A stretch of 64,000 nucleotides of DNA, from positions 3,038,001 through 3,102,000 of the forward strand of contig NZ_PYFT01000001.1 of assembly GCF_003023845.1 (NCBI RefSeq), written 5' to 3'. The stretch comes from Adhaeribacter arboris (GTDB lineage: Bacteria; Bacteroidota; Bacteroidia; Cytophagales; Hymenobacteraceae). Under the pieces are notes generated by a model. It ran no database searches, was not told the DNA's origin, and saw nothing but the letters and a program-made list of their open reading frames with translations. Below, piece by piece: positions 1-9,297 of this stretch. Both the position numbers and the translations under genes were made by a program. Positions within the stretch are counted from its first letter, which is position 1; the number at the start of each line of letters is the position of its first letter.

Positions 1-2622
1 TTACTGGTTTCTTTAACCGGGTGGGTGAGCGCCTGGGCGCAACAAACGCCGAGCCGGACAACCACACCTCAAACCCCGGAAATTACTATTGATACAGCTT
101 CTATAAAACAAGATTCCATTAAAGGCGATATTACTACTACCATTAAATATACCGCTAAGGACTCTATCGTTTTAAACGTACAAAACAAGTTGGTTAATAT
201 GTACAACGATGCCAATATTGAATATGGCACCATGTCGTTAAAGGCGCATACCACCCAACTGGACTACAAAACCAACTTAGTAAATGCTATTGGCACCAAG
301 GACTCTACGGGTAAAGCAATGGGGACACCGGTTTTTAAAGATGATGCCGAAGCGTATGAGGCCGAACAGATTACCTATAATTTTAAAACTAAAAAAGGTA
401 AAATCCGCAATGTAGTTACTCGGCAAGGCGAAGGCTTTCTGCACGCCGAAGTAGTAAAAAAGACCCAAGGTGATGCCATGTATGGTATAAATTCCAAGTA
501 CACTACCTGCGATTTACCGCACCCGCATTTTTACATTAATTCCAGTAAGATGAAAGCTATTCCGGGCAAAAAGATTTTTACCGGACCTTTTAACTTGGTT
601 TTCGGAGATATTCCTACTCCGTTAGGGTTTTTATTTGGTTATTTCCCGACGCCTAAAAAGCGAAGTTCGGGTTTAATTATTCCTACTTTCGGCGAAGCGC
701 GGCAACGCGGCTTTTACCTGCGCAATGGGGGTTACTATTTTGTTTTAAACGAAAACATTGACATGCGTTTAACCGGCGATATTTACTCGCTGGGAAGTTA
801 CGGCGCCCAGTTACAATCGATGTACCTGAAGCGTTATAGATACCGCGGCAACGTCAGCATGAGCTTTAGCGCTAATAAAAACCCTACTACCGCGGCTAAT
901 GAAGCGACCCTTGGCCCCGGCAACTTTAACCGGGTAGAACCTAAATCTTTCTGGATTAGCGCCAGTCACACGCCCACTACTTTGCGGCCCGGGGGCAAAT
1001 GGTCGGCGAGTGTAAATGCCGGTACGCAGTTTTACAACCGCCAAAACCGGTACGATAATCCGGCTTTAGCCCTCAATAACACATTTAGCTCCAGTGTACA
1101 GTACCAATTTGCGAAACCTACCTCGCCCGTTACTTTTACAACTTCTGCCTTGCACAACATGAATACATCCACGGGAGTGCATAATTTTACCTTGCCAGAT
1201 GCTAGTTTTACCGTAAACCGCCAAACTCCGCTCCGGTGGTTTAAGGAAACAGGGACCGGTACTTGGTTTGATGATATAGCCATTAGCTACAGCGGTAATG
1301 TGCGCAACTTAATTTCCACGCAGTTGAATCGTAGTTCGCTCAGCGGGGCTTCTAATTTGGTGGGAGGTATTCCTTCCGATACTATCTTAAAGCTAAACGG
1401 GAAAAATTTCCGTCGTATTCTGGCCAACGCCGATTATGGCATTCAGCATTCGTTACCCATATCCATGAATAGTATCCGGGTATTTAAGTATTTTCAGCTA
1501 TCACCTGGTTTGAGCTATAATGAAACTTGGTTTTTCAAGAAATTTAATTACAACTACGTTAAAGATTTAAACGCCGTAAAAATAGATACTACCAAAGGTT
1601 TTTACCGGGCATATTCTTATTCGGCCAGTGCCAGCATGAGTACGCGTATTTACGGTACGTACATTATTAAAGGAAAAAAAATAGAGGCGATCCGTCATTT
1701 AATGACGCCTAACATCAGTTATTCGTATAATCCGGATTTCTCAAATAAATATACTCAGGCTATACAGGTGGGTCGGCCGGATATCGAAAATAATATTCCA
1801 ATTTATTATTTACCTATTTACCGTAATCTTTATGGCGCTCCCACTACGTTAAGGCAAAGTAACATGAACTTTAGCTTAACGAACAACGTGGAAATGAAGG
1901 TAAAAAGTAAATCGGATACCGCCAGCACCTTCGAGAAAGTTAGTTTAATTGATAACCTGGGACTTACTTCCGGTTATAATTTCGCGGCCGATTCGTTTGC
2001 CTTGCAAAACATTAATATTCAGTTCCGGACTTTGTTATTTAAAAAATTAAACCTGTTCTCGAATGCTGTATTTGATCCATACCAAATTACTACCACGGGT
2101 CGGCGAATAAATAAATACAGTTTAAGCGAAGGTAAATTGGCGCGTCTGGTTAATGCCAACTTAAACATGTCGTTGGAGTTGAACCCGGAAGCACTAAATA
2201 AACAACAACAGTCGAAAGAAGCTCCCCGTACCAACTCACCATCGCTGGAAACAAATCAGAACCTGGTAGCGGAGTACGTTGATTTTAAAATTCCCTGGAC
2301 CTTAAGCTTAACTTTTACGGGTTCTTATTTTAATAATCCTCAGCCTAGCATTAAAGATCAGATTTCTAAATCGCTGCAAGTAGATGGATCGGTTAATTTG
2401 ACGGAAAAATGGAAAATTACGTACAGCAGTGGTTACGATTTTCAGTTTAAACAAATGACCTATACCAGCTTAAATATTTACCGCGACTTGCATTGCTGGG
2501 AAATGAGCATTTCGTGGGTGCCATTTGGTCAATATCAATCTTACTCCATTAATATTAACGCCCGTTCTTCTATTCTGCGCGATTTAAAACTGAGCCGTAA
2601 CCGGGGCATTAATTGGCGCTAG
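1..2622 (+). CDS. lptD: LPS-assembly outer-membrane protein LptD (5' truncated by window edge)
   Basis: This is the outer-membrane beta-barrel that, with an LptE partner, inserts lipopolysaccharide into the outer leaflet. The reading frame is open from base 1, and the first codons read LLVSLTGWVSAWAQQ, the end of a signal peptide, so the true start lies upstream of the window and the GTG at 25 is not it. 873 residues are visible. The N-terminal part (about residues 30-200) fits an OstA/LptA-like periplasmic jellyroll domain, and the rest has the alternating aromatic and polar pattern of a large barrel, ending in a short strand with a C-terminal aromatic (NWR). The family call rests on this architecture and on resemblance to Bacteroidota LptD proteins. 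A terminator follows. It could in principle be another organic-solvent-tolerance type barrel. Confidence 0.85.
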   Translation, partial: LLVSLTGWVSAWAQQTPSRTTTPQTPEITIDTASIKQDSIKGDITTTIKYTAKDSIVLNVQNKLVNMYNDANIEYGTMSLKAHTTQLDYKTNLVNAIGTKDSTGKAMGTPVFKDDAEAYEAEQITYNFKTKKGKIRNVVTRQGEGFLHAEVVKKTQGDAMYGINSKYTTCDLPHPHFYINSSKMKAIPGKKIFTGPFNLVFGDIPTPLGFLFGYFPTPKKRSSGLIIPTFGEARQRGFYLRNGGYYFVLNENIDMRLTGDIYSLGSYGAQLQSMYLKRYRYRGNVSMSFSANKNPTTAANEATLGPGNFNRVEPKSFWISASHTPTTLRPGGKWSASVNAGTQFYNRQNRYDNPALALNNTFSSSVQYQFAKPTSPVTFTTSALHNMNTSTGVHNFTLPDASFTVNRQTPLRWFKETGTGTWFDDIAISYSGNVRNLISTQLNRSSLSGASNLVGGIPSDTILKLNGKNFRRILANADYGIQHSLPISMNSIRVFKYFQLSPGLSYNETWFFKKFNYNYVKDLNAVKIDTTKGFYRAYSYSASASMSTRIYGTYIIKGKKIEAIRHLMTPNISYSYNPDFSNKYTQAIQVGRPDIENNIPIYYLPIYRNLYGAPTTLRQSNMNFSLTNNVEMKVKSKSDTASTFEKVSLIDNLGLTSGYNFAADSFALQNINIQFRTLLFKKLNLFSNAVFDPYQITTTGRRINKYSLSEGKLARLVNANLNMSLELNPEALNKQQQSKEAPRTNSPSLETNQNLVAEYVDFKIPWTLSLTFTGSYFNNPQPSIKDQISKSLQVDGSVNLTEKWKITYSSGYDFQFKQMTYTSLNIYRDLHCWEMSISWVPFGQYQSYSININARSSILRDLKLSRNRGINWR

Positions 2623-2630
2623 AAGGGCAG

Positions 2631-2666
2631 GAATTATGAATTAGAAATTAATAATTAGAAATTAAG
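2631..2666. repeat. AATTAGAAATTA-type intergenic repeat, left copy
   Basis: The stretch contains AATTAGAAATTA-like units in tandem just after the lptD stop. A reverse-oriented copy lies at 2779-2805, so the pair brackets the lptD-panB gap. The same motif recurs near 51.34 and 51.47 kb. Confidence 0.6.
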
Positions 2667-2676
2667 ACTTAATATT

Positions 2677-2711
2677 ACGCCTCTTTTACTATCTATAGGA
2701 GAGGCGTTTTT
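2677..2711 (+). terminator. Rho-independent terminator after lptD
   Basis: The arms ACGCCTCT (2677-2684) and AGAGGCGT (2700-2707) form an 8-bp perfect stem, followed by a T run. Confidence 0.8.
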
Positions 2712-2778
2712 ATTCTGCTTACATTTTACGGTAGAATGCGTAAGAAACATACTTTAAAACAATTCTTTTTTTAAGGAA

Positions 2779-2805
2779 AATTCTAATTCATTATTTCTAA
2801 TTTCC
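2779..2805. repeat. AATTAGAAATTA-type intergenic repeat, right (inverted) copy
   Basis: It reads TTCTAATTCATTATTTCTAA on the plus strand, the reverse complement of the unit at 2631-2666. It ends a few bases before the panB start, so it would lie in the panB leader. Confidence 0.6.
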
Positions 2806-2811
2806 CTACTC

Positions 2812-3630
2812 ATGTCCGTTCATAAAAAAGAAGTTAAATTAATTACCACGCACCAGTTGCAAGCCATGAAGGAGCGCGGCGAAAAGATATCGATGCTTAC
2901 GGCTTACGACTTTTCGATGGCTACTATTTTGGACGGGGCCGGCATTGACGTCTTGCTGGTCGGGGATTCGGCTTCTAACGTAATGGCTGGCCATACTACT
3001 ACTTTGCCCATTACTTTAGACCAGATGATTTATCACGCTTCTTCGGTAGTTCGCGGAGTGAAACGGGCATTTGTGGTCGTTGATTTACCGTTTGGCTCTT
3101 ATCAAGGTAATTCGTCGGAGGCATTGCGTTCCGCTATCCGCATCATGAAGGAATCCGGCGCGCATGGCATCAAGGTAGAAGGCGGCGGTGAAATAAAGGA
3201 ATCAGTAGTGCGGATTTTAAGCGCCGGCGTACCGGTAATGGGACATCTGGGTTTAACACCGCAATCGATTTATAAATTTGGTACGTACACCGTTAGGGCA
3301 AAAGAAGAACAAGAAGCAAATAAGTTATTAGAAGATGCCTTACTGCTTGAGGAAATAGGATGTTTTGCGCTGGTACTCGAAAAAATACCTTCGGAACTGG
3401 CCCGCAAAGTAGCCGAAGGTTTACGAATTCCGGTAATTGGAATTGGAGCTGGTCCCCACGTAGATGGTCAGGTACTGGTCTCCCACGATTTATTAGGTAT
3501 TACCAAGGAATTTAAACCCCGATTTCTCCGCCGCTACGCCGATCTCCACGATATCATGACCAAAGCCGTCCGTAATTACATTCACGACGTAAAATCCCGG
3601 GATTTCCCTACCTCGGAGGAAGCGTATTAG
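2812..3630 (+). CDS. panB: 3-methyl-2-oxobutanoate hydroxymethyltransferase
   Basis: PanB transfers a hydroxymethyl group from 5,10-methylene-tetrahydrofolate to alpha-ketoisovalerate to make ketopantoate, the first committed step of pantothenate and coenzyme A synthesis in the cytosol. The 272 residues match the usual family length. The expected metal ligands are visible as D52 (LLVGDSASN), D91 ([10 protein letters not shown]) and E123 (IKVEGG), and E190 in LVLEKIPSE aligns with the catalytic glutamate. The [14 protein letters not shown] segment is also typical. The ATG at 2812 follows an intergenic repeat copy. The other pan genes are not in the window. Confidence 0.97.
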   Translation: MSVHKKEVKLITTHQLQAMKERGEKISMLTAYDFSMATILDGAGIDVLLVGDSASNVMAGHTTTLPITLDQMIYHASSVVRGVKRAFVVVDLPFGSYQGNSSEALRSAIRIMKESGAHGIKVEGGGEIKESVVRILSAGVPVMGHLGLTPQSIYKFGTYTVRAKEEQEANKLLEDALLLEEIGCFALVLEKIPSELARKVAEGLRIPVIGIGAGPHVDGQVLVSHDLLGITKEFKPRFLRRYADLHDIMTKAVRNYIHDVKSRDFPTSEEAY

Positions 3631-3740
3631 TTGCAGGTTACAAGTTAGAAAGTTGGTTTAATTTTATACAATTATCCTCCATTTAACAGTTCAACAATAA
3701 ATTCCATGGTCTATCGAGTATGGCTTACGGACTAATAATC

Positions 3741-4445
3741 ATGACGGATTTTGGGCGGTTAGTAGTGTACGAAGACAATCATATAATTGTAGTAAACAAG
3801 CCGGCTGGTCTATTAGTACAAGGTGACGAAACCGGTGATGTTCCTTTATCGGAACTCGTAAAACATTATTTAAAAGAAAAATACCAGAAAACGGGTAACG
3901 TGTTTGCTGGGGTGGTACACCGCCTCGACCGGCCAGTAAGTGGGGTGGTTCTATTAGCCAAAACATCTAAAGCCTTAACCCGATTGAATGAAATGTTCCG
4001 AAGTAACAAAATTCAAAAAACTTATTTAGCTATAACTGCTCGCCAGCCCATATTGGAGCAGGCTCGCTTAATCCATTGGCTAACCAAAGACGAAAACCGT
4101 AATATTTCTAAAGCCCACACGAAAGAAGTACCCAAGAGCTTACGGGCTGAGTTAAGTTATCGGGTAATTGCCCAAACGCAAGATTATTATTGGCTGCAAG
4201 TAAACCCAATAACGGGTCGGCCCCACCAAATAAGAGTGCAGCTAGCTACCCAAAAAAGCCCGATAGTGGGTGATGTAAAATATGGCGCTCCGGCTCTGCT
4301 GCCCGATAAAAGTATTTGCCTGCACGCCTATAGCCTGGAATTTATTCATCCTATCCGCCAGGAAAAGATGTTTGTGCGAGCTTTACCACCCGAAATTCCC
4401 CCCTGGAGTTTATTTAAAAAGGTATTGCCAGATGCGCTATCCTAA
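3741..4445 (+). CDS. RluA-family RNA pseudouridine synthase
   Basis: This enzyme isomerises specific uridines in rRNA or tRNA to pseudouridine. The 234-residue protein consists of the catalytic domain only, without an N-terminal S4 domain. The signature HRLDRPVSG carries the catalytic aspartate (D63), and GRPHQIRVQLA is the second conserved block. An in-frame ATG at 3720 would add seven residues, but family N-termini begin close to the MTDFGRLVVYEDN sequence, so 3741 is preferred. The target base cannot be told from sequence. It may be co-transcribed with panB, about 110 bp upstream. Confidence 0.9.
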   Translation: MTDFGRLVVYEDNHIIVVNKPAGLLVQGDETGDVPLSELVKHYLKEKYQKTGNVFAGVVHRLDRPVSGVVLLAKTSKALTRLNEMFRSNKIQKTYLAITARQPILEQARLIHWLTKDENRNISKAHTKEVPKSLRAELSYRVIAQTQDYYWLQVNPITGRPHQIRVQLATQKSPIVGDVKYGAPALLPDKSICLHAYSLEFIHPIRQEKMFVRALPPEIPPWSLFKKVLPDALS

Positions 4446-4510
4446 TTATGATTTTAATCATTTAATACACAATTTTCTATTAAAATTTTAAAAATTAATT
4501 TTCGGTGTTG

Positions 4511-4518
4511 TAGCTTTG
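4511..4518 (+). promoter_or_regulatory. Bacteroidota -7 element (TAGCTTTG) for the desaturase gene
   Basis: TAGCTTTG matches TAnnTTTG and gives an untranslated leader of roughly 70 bases before 4598. No convincing -33 box is visible. Confidence 0.55.
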
Positions 4519-4597
4519 TGAACTTAATAGTCCCAGAACTGTTTAAAACTTAACCTAACTATTATTGTTTTACCCCTATATCATCCTTTAATTTAAC

Positions 4598-5332
4598 ATG
4601 CCCATCCTTATATTTTTTGTTGCGCACTGGTATTTATCCTTATTTGTTCAAACTTTTTACCTGCATCGTTACGCAGCGCATAAAATGTTTACAATGAACC
4701 GGTTCTGGGAAAAATTCTTTTTCTTCCTTACCTACTTGGCGCAAGGTTCTTCTTTTTTATCGCCGCGTGCTTATGCTATTTTACACCGCATGCACCATGC
4801 CTTTTCCGATACCGATAAAGACCCCCACTCGCCGCATTTTTCGAATAATGCCTTTACAATGATGTGGAAAACCAAAAACATTTATAATAACGTGTTGCAC
4901 AAACGGGTGGAAGCAGAAGCCCGCTTTGAAGGCAGTTATCCCTTATGGAACGCCATAGAAAAATTGGGTGACACCTATTTTTCGCGGATTGGTTGGGGCA
5001 CTTTTTACGTATTATTTTACATTGCCTTTGCTACCCAGTGGTGGATGTACTTGTTATTACCTTTGCATTTTTTAATGGGTCCTATTCACGGAGCTATTGT
5101 TAACTGGAGCGGCCACAAATATGGTTACCAAAACTTTGATAATAACGACAAATCCCGTAATTCACTGTTCTTCGACTTTTTAACCGGCGGTGAATTGTTT
5201 CAGAATAATCATCATAAATTGCCAAACCGCGTTAACTTTGGGGTAAAATGGTGGGAGATTGATCCTACTTATCCGGTTATCTGGGCCTTAGACAAGTTGC
5301 GGATTATTCGCTTGAAAAAGGTTCGGGCATAA
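4598..5332 (+). CDS. Membrane fatty acid (acyl-CoA-type) desaturase
   Basis: This is a di-iron membrane enzyme that introduces a double bond into fatty acyl chains and so adjusts membrane fluidity. All three histidine clusters are present: HRYAAH (H23-H28), HRMHH (H63-H67) and NNHH (H205-H206). Hydrophobic stretches near residues 1-22, 40-60 and 135-165 fit the usual four-helix topology. At 244 residues it is short for the delta-9 group and lacks a fused cytochrome b5. It has its own promoter element at 4511 and a terminator at 5356, so it is probably monocistronic. The regiospecificity is unknown. Confidence 0.9.
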   Translation: MPILIFFVAHWYLSLFVQTFYLHRYAAHKMFTMNRFWEKFFFFLTYLAQGSSFLSPRAYAILHRMHHAFSDTDKDPHSPHFSNNAFTMMWKTKNIYNNVLHKRVEAEARFEGSYPLWNAIEKLGDTYFSRIGWGTFYVLFYIAFATQWWMYLLLPLHFLMGPIHGAIVNWSGHKYGYQNFDNNDKSRNSLFFDFLTGGELFQNNHHKLPNRVNFGVKWWEIDPTYPVIWALDKLRIIRLKKVRA

Positions 5333-5355
5333 TTAAAATTCAACTTTTATAATTC

Positions 5356-5388
5356 AAGTCTCTCTGCGTTTTGTAGAGAGACTTTTTT
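5356..5388 (+). terminator. Rho-independent terminator after the desaturase
   Basis: AAGTCTCTCT (5356-5365) pairs with AGAGAGACTT (5375-5384) as a 10-bp stem followed by six Ts. Confidence 0.9.
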
Positions 5389-5451
5389 ATTTCTGATTAT
5401 TTCCGTAGCAAGTAAAAATATCCATTACTTTTATTTAAAATTTAGTAAAGG

Positions 5452-6948
5452 GTGCCTCAAACCAATTTATTTTCTGCTATTAGTTACCTTACGGCTGGTC
5501 CGCTGATTTTTCTTCTTCACACCCATTTAATCTGGCAAACTGGTTTCTTCGATTATGATTCTGCTCACAATTGGCAAATAATACAGGAAATAAGCCAAGG
5601 TAATTATCAGCATTTATTTCAGCACGCCAGCCCTTCTTTCTTTTTATTTTACGCAGCTTTCACGCCTGTTAGTAAGGATTTTCATTTTTACATTTTACTT
5701 AACTGCTTGTTTAATGTTTTAGGCATTCTACTTACAGTTAAGTTTATTGAACGGCAATTTTCCTTGTCCATTCTTAATACTTTTTTGCTAATACTGTTCG
5801 CCGGTTTATCGGGTTATTTAACTGCTAATAGCCGGTATTTTACCATAGAAGCACCAAGTTTGTTTTTTTTCGCGCTTTTATTACCTCTGTATTACCAACG
5901 CTTTACGGAGCAAAGCCGTAAGGCTTTTTATCGGGTAATAGCCCTTGTGGCCTTTGGGCTTACAATTAATTATAAGTTTTTACTTCTTTTTCCCGTTGCT
6001 TTGCTATTGGAATTACTGCATCCCGATAAAGTAATAAACAGCCGGCGGATTATTTATAGCATACTTATTCTACTTTTGCCTTTCTTGGTTTACGGCTTAG
6101 TAGCATTCTTAGTAGGTTTGCCTTTTTACCGTTTCCCGGCGGCATATGCCAATCTATTTTACAATTTTAAGGTTCCTACCCCCGGCTCCCGACTTGGTTT
6201 CTTTAACTTTGATGTATTCTATTATGGGCGGTATTTTCTTCGTTTCGAATCGCCTTTATTATTGGTTGGATTAGTGTTATTTCCTTTGCTTTTTAGAAGG
6301 CAGATTTTCGAAATTAAGCAAAACAAAGAAATAAATATTTACCGGTATCTGTTCCTGCTGATTTACCTGTATCTAGCCGGTATGCACGTGTTACAAAAAG
6401 CACCCCGGGGTTTATTTTTAGTTTATACCCTACTCTATACCATTACGCTTATAAGTTGCGCGCAAACGGTACGTTCCCGAAAATTAACTTTTAGCATCCT
6501 GGTTTTAAGTTTCATTTATCAAAGCTTTGTGTTACAACGAGAGTTTTATGCTTACGCCCACACTAACTATCCGCAGGTAGTAGCCTATCTACAGAACCGA
6601 AAAATCACCAAAATAGCAACCACAGTAGGTTTAGGTATTACTCCCTATGCCCAAACGGCAAACCTGGAAATAACTCCGGTTTTTGATGAAACGCAATTAA
6701 ACAGCTTAAAAGTTAAAGGTTACCGTTACGTATTGCTCGATGATTATTACTTAGCCGCCAATATTCGTAAATTTAAAAACCTAGAAGTTACTCCGCCTTT
6801 GGCTAGTTGGCCGGAACCGAGTTTAATTTCCCCGTTTTTGTATTTAGATCAATGCGAATTTACTGGCTTTTCCTACCAACAGGCATTGCAATCGCAGCAA
6901 CAGGTTGCCCAGGACTCTATTCAATTACGGCTCTTGCGGATTCCTTGA
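5452..6948 (+). CDS. Multi-pass membrane glycosyltransferase-like protein (ArnT/GT39-like)
   Basis: The 498-residue protein has about ten hydrophobic segments over residues 1-375 and a soluble C-terminal tail of roughly 120 residues. An acidic motif after the first membrane segment (FFDYDSAHNWQI) resembles the first-loop aspartate of polyprenyl-phosphate-sugar dependent GT-C transferases. Such enzymes move a sugar from a lipid carrier to an acceptor on the periplasmic side. The start is GTG at 5452. The gene converges with the wecE-like gene and lies near a polyprenyl-phosphate GT2 gene, which fits surface glycan work. The sequence identifies the fold class only; donor and acceptor are unknown. 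Confidence 0.6.
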   Translation: MPQTNLFSAISYLTAGPLIFLLHTHLIWQTGFFDYDSAHNWQIIQEISQGNYQHLFQHASPSFFLFYAAFTPVSKDFHFYILLNCLFNVLGILLTVKFIERQFSLSILNTFLLILFAGLSGYLTANSRYFTIEAPSLFFFALLLPLYYQRFTEQSRKAFYRVIALVAFGLTINYKFLLLFPVALLLELLHPDKVINSRRIIYSILILLLPFLVYGLVAFLVGLPFYRFPAAYANLFYNFKVPTPGSRLGFFNFDVFYYGRYFLRFESPLLLVGLVLFPLLFRRQIFEIKQNKEINIYRYLFLLIYLYLAGMHVLQKAPRGLFLVYTLLYTITLISCAQTVRSRKLTFSILVLSFIYQSFVLQREFYAYAHTNYPQVVAYLQNRKITKIATTVGLGITPYAQTANLEITPVFDETQLNSLKVKGYRYVLLDDYYLAANIRKFKNLEVTPPLASWPEPSLISPFLYLDQCEFTGFSYQQALQSQQQVAQDSIQLRLLRIP

Positions 6949-6974
6949 CTTTTATTAAGTTAAAATTTAAAACT

Positions 6975-8114
6975 CTATGCCAAAACCTGCTTGATCTGAT
7001 GACAGATGCATTCAATTTCTTCATCGCGCAGTTCATAATAAAAAGGTAATCGCAAGAGAGTATCGGTATATAAGTCAGCGTAAGGAAGCTCCCTCCCATC
7101 GTGCTTTTCGCGAAAAAAAGGACTTTTATGTAAAGCTAAATAATGAAAAACGGCTAAAATATTTTTTTGACCTAGGTGCCGGATAATATTCGTCCGCTGT
7201 TCTGTATTCTGGCATAACACGTAATACATAAAGCCGTTGTTCGTGGCCGATTCCGGAATAAAAGGCAATTGCAGCTTACCTGACTGAGCAATATCTTTCA
7301 GGCAATCCTGGTAAATGCCCCAAATAGCTTTGCGGCGCTTTTGAATACCATCTAAATTTTCTAACTGCGCCCATAAAAAGGCGGCTGTTATTTCCGAAGG
7401 CAGGAAAGAAGACCCCACATCCACCCATTCGTATTTATTCATTTCGCCCCGAAAAAAAGCAGCCCGGTTAGTACCCTTCTCCCAAATTATTTCGGCCCGA
7501 TTAATAAATTGTTCCTCGTTTATTACCAGCATTCCGCCTTCGCCGGCAATAATATTTTTTGTTTCATGAAAACTAAATGCCGCCAAATGTCCTAAACTAC
7601 CTAAAGGCTTTTTCGTACGATCGGGTCCAATATAATAACTATCCAGAGCATGAGCGGCATCTTCTACTACAAACAAGTTATATTTATCGGCAATGGCCAT
7701 AATTTGCGGCATATCACAGGCTACACCCGCGTAATGAACCACCACAATCACTTTGGTGCGCGGCGTAATCAAACTTTCCAGAAGGTTGGCATTCAGGTTA
7801 GGATGGTGGGCACTACTATCCGCGAACACAACTTTAGCTCCCCGCAGTACAAAAGCATTAGCCGTAGAAACAAAGGTATAAGCCGGTACAATTACTTCGT
7901 CTCCGGGATTAATATTCAAAAGTAGAGCCGCCATTTCTAAGGCATCTGTCCCAGACGAGGTCAGGAGTGTCTTCTTGAAACCATAGCGTTCTTCAAAAAA
8001 TGATTGGCATCGTTGCGTAAAAATACCATTTCCGGAAATTTTGCCCGAAGCTACAGCCTGCTTTATGTATTCAGTTTCCTGTCCCGTCAGAAATGGTTTA
8101 TTAAACGGAATCAT
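6975..8114 (-). CDS. wecE: dTDP-4-amino-4,6-dideoxygalactose transaminase (WecE/RffA type)
   Basis: This PLP enzyme of the DegT/DnrJ/EryC1/StrS family transaminates dTDP-4-keto-6-deoxyglucose at C4 using glutamate, giving dTDP-4-amino-4,6-dideoxygalactose for surface polysaccharides. The 379 residues match the family length. The N-terminus MIPFNKPFLTGQE, the GDEVIVPAYTFVSTANAFVL block, VVHYAGVACDM, ED at 151-152 and the PLP-binding lysine K186 in SFHETKN all follow the WecE pattern closely. It converges on the GT-C-like gene (26 bp between stops) and diverges from the GT2/GNAT pair. The dTDP-glucose pathway genes (rmlA, rmlB) must lie elsewhere. Confidence 0.9.
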   Translation of the reverse strand: MIPFNKPFLTGQETEYIKQAVASGKISGNGIFTQRCQSFFEERYGFKKTLLTSSGTDALEMAALLLNINPGDEVIVPAYTFVSTANAFVLRGAKVVFADSSAHHPNLNANLLESLITPRTKVIVVVHYAGVACDMPQIMAIADKYNLFVVEDAAHALDSYYIGPDRTKKPLGSLGHLAAFSFHETKNIIAGEGGMLVINEEQFINRAEIIWEKGTNRAAFFRGEMNKYEWVDVGSSFLPSEITAAFLWAQLENLDGIQKRRKAIWGIYQDCLKDIAQSGKLQLPFIPESATNNGFMYYVLCQNTEQRTNIIRHLGQKNILAVFHYLALHKSPFFREKHDGRELPYADLYTDTLLRLPFYYELRDEEIECICHQIKQVLA

Positions 8115-8317
8115 GGTAGGCGGCTGATTTGCGAAAAAGACTGACTGCGGGCAGGTTTAGAACTATAAGGGATTATAAAAGTAAAAACCATGGTTCTAAT
8201 ATATGGTAATTGAAAACTTGTATTACTATTAAAAAATCACTACTCATAGGTTTAGAATGCTTTACAATGGAATTCTGCAACTAGCTTCCACCTTTTTACA
8301 ATCCTACAAATTTTAAC

Positions 8318-8325
8318 TAACTTTG
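8318..8325 (+). promoter_or_regulatory. -7 element (TAACTTTG) for the GT2-GNAT pair
   Basis: TAACTTTG matches TAnnTTTG exactly. It overlaps the possible TTG start at 8323, which rules that start out and supports ATG at 8344. Confidence 0.7.
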
Positions 8326-8343
8326 GTGAAAAGTTTTTTTCCC

Positions 8344-9294
8344 ATGTCTGAGTCCACCTCTCCTTTTATTTCTGTGGTAAGTCCAGTATACGGGGCAGCA
8401 AACTTAGTGGATTTATTGGTAGCTAACATTAGTCAGGTTCTCCAGACAATCACTTCTTCGTACGAAATTATTTTAGTGGATGATGGTAGCCCCGATGCAG
8501 CCTGGACTAAAATTGAACAAAATGCCCACCGGCTACCACGAGTAAAGGGCATCAAATTAAGCCGGAATTTTGGTCAGCACCAAGCTATAATGGCTGGTTT
8601 AAAATATAGTACCGGTAAATGGGTAGTGGTTATGGATTGTGATTTGCAGGATAACCCCCTTGAATTTCCGCGAATGTTCCAAAAAGCTCAGGAAGGCTAT
8701 AAAATTGTGCTGGCTCAACGAAATAACAAAAAGCACAATTCGCTAATAATCTTTCTTTCGCAAATTTTTAACCGAATATTATCTTATTTAACAGGTACTA
8801 CATTTGATAGCCGCATTGGCAATTTCGGGCTTTACCACCGCGAGGTAATTACAACCATCTGCCAAATGCCCGAAAGCATGCATTATTTTCCGTTGATGGT
8901 ACAAAAAGCAAAGATAGAGCGAGCTATTTTAGCAACGGAGCACCAGAAACGCCCTCTTGGAAGCAGTTCCTACAGCTTGGTTAAAAAACTGAAACTAGCG
9001 TTCAAAGTATTATCTTCTTATTCTTCCAAACTCTTGAAGTTAACCATCCGATTGGGTACTATCCTAGCACTTGTGGCTGTTTCTACTACTCTCCTGTATT
9101 TTATTTTTATCCCATTCAACTCCTTAACTACCTTAGGTGCCATTTTTAATTTTGTTTCCATTGGTTTTTGGGCAGGCTTCGTCTTGTTTTTACCAGGAAT
9201 AATGGGGCTTTATCTGGCCAAAATTACTACCGGAACAAAAAAACAGCCTTTATATCGGATTGAAGAAAAAGTAAATTTTGAGCCCGGATTATAG
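8344..9294 (+). CDS. GT2 family polyprenyl-phosphate glycosyltransferase (ArnC/GtrB-like)
   Basis: This protein probably transfers a sugar from a nucleotide donor to undecaprenyl phosphate on the cytoplasmic face, making the lipid-linked donor used by GT-C enzymes. It has 316 residues. The GT-A domain shows FISVVSPVYG at the N-terminus, the UDP-binding ILVDDGSPD (D46-D47) and the metal-binding MDCDLQD (D98-D100). Two membrane helices follow near residues 235-255 and 262-290, as in ArnC, GtrB and CsbB relatives. ATG 8344 is chosen because a -7 element covers the alternative TTG at 8323. The next gene starts 4 bases after the stop, so the two are likely one operon. Confidence 0.85.
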   Translation: MSESTSPFISVVSPVYGAANLVDLLVANISQVLQTITSSYEIILVDDGSPDAAWTKIEQNAHRLPRVKGIKLSRNFGQHQAIMAGLKYSTGKWVVVMDCDLQDNPLEFPRMFQKAQEGYKIVLAQRNNKKHNSLIIFLSQIFNRILSYLTGTTFDSRIGNFGLYHREVITTICQMPESMHYFPLMVQKAKIERAILATEHQKRPLGSSSYSLVKKLKLAFKVLSSYSSKLLKLTIRLGTILALVAVSTTLLYFIFIPFNSLTTLGAIFNFVSIGFWAGFVLFLPGIMGLYLAKITTGTKKQPLYRIEEKVNFEPGL

Positions 9295-9297
9295 CTA

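Noticed and set aside
25-27. GTG at 25 as the start of lptD
   Set aside because: The frame is open to base 1 and encodes the end of a signal peptide, so the gene is cut by the window edge.
8004-8018. GGCATCGTTGC sequence resembling a LacI-type operator
   Set aside because: It is inside the wecE coding sequence and far from the starch locus; taken as chance.
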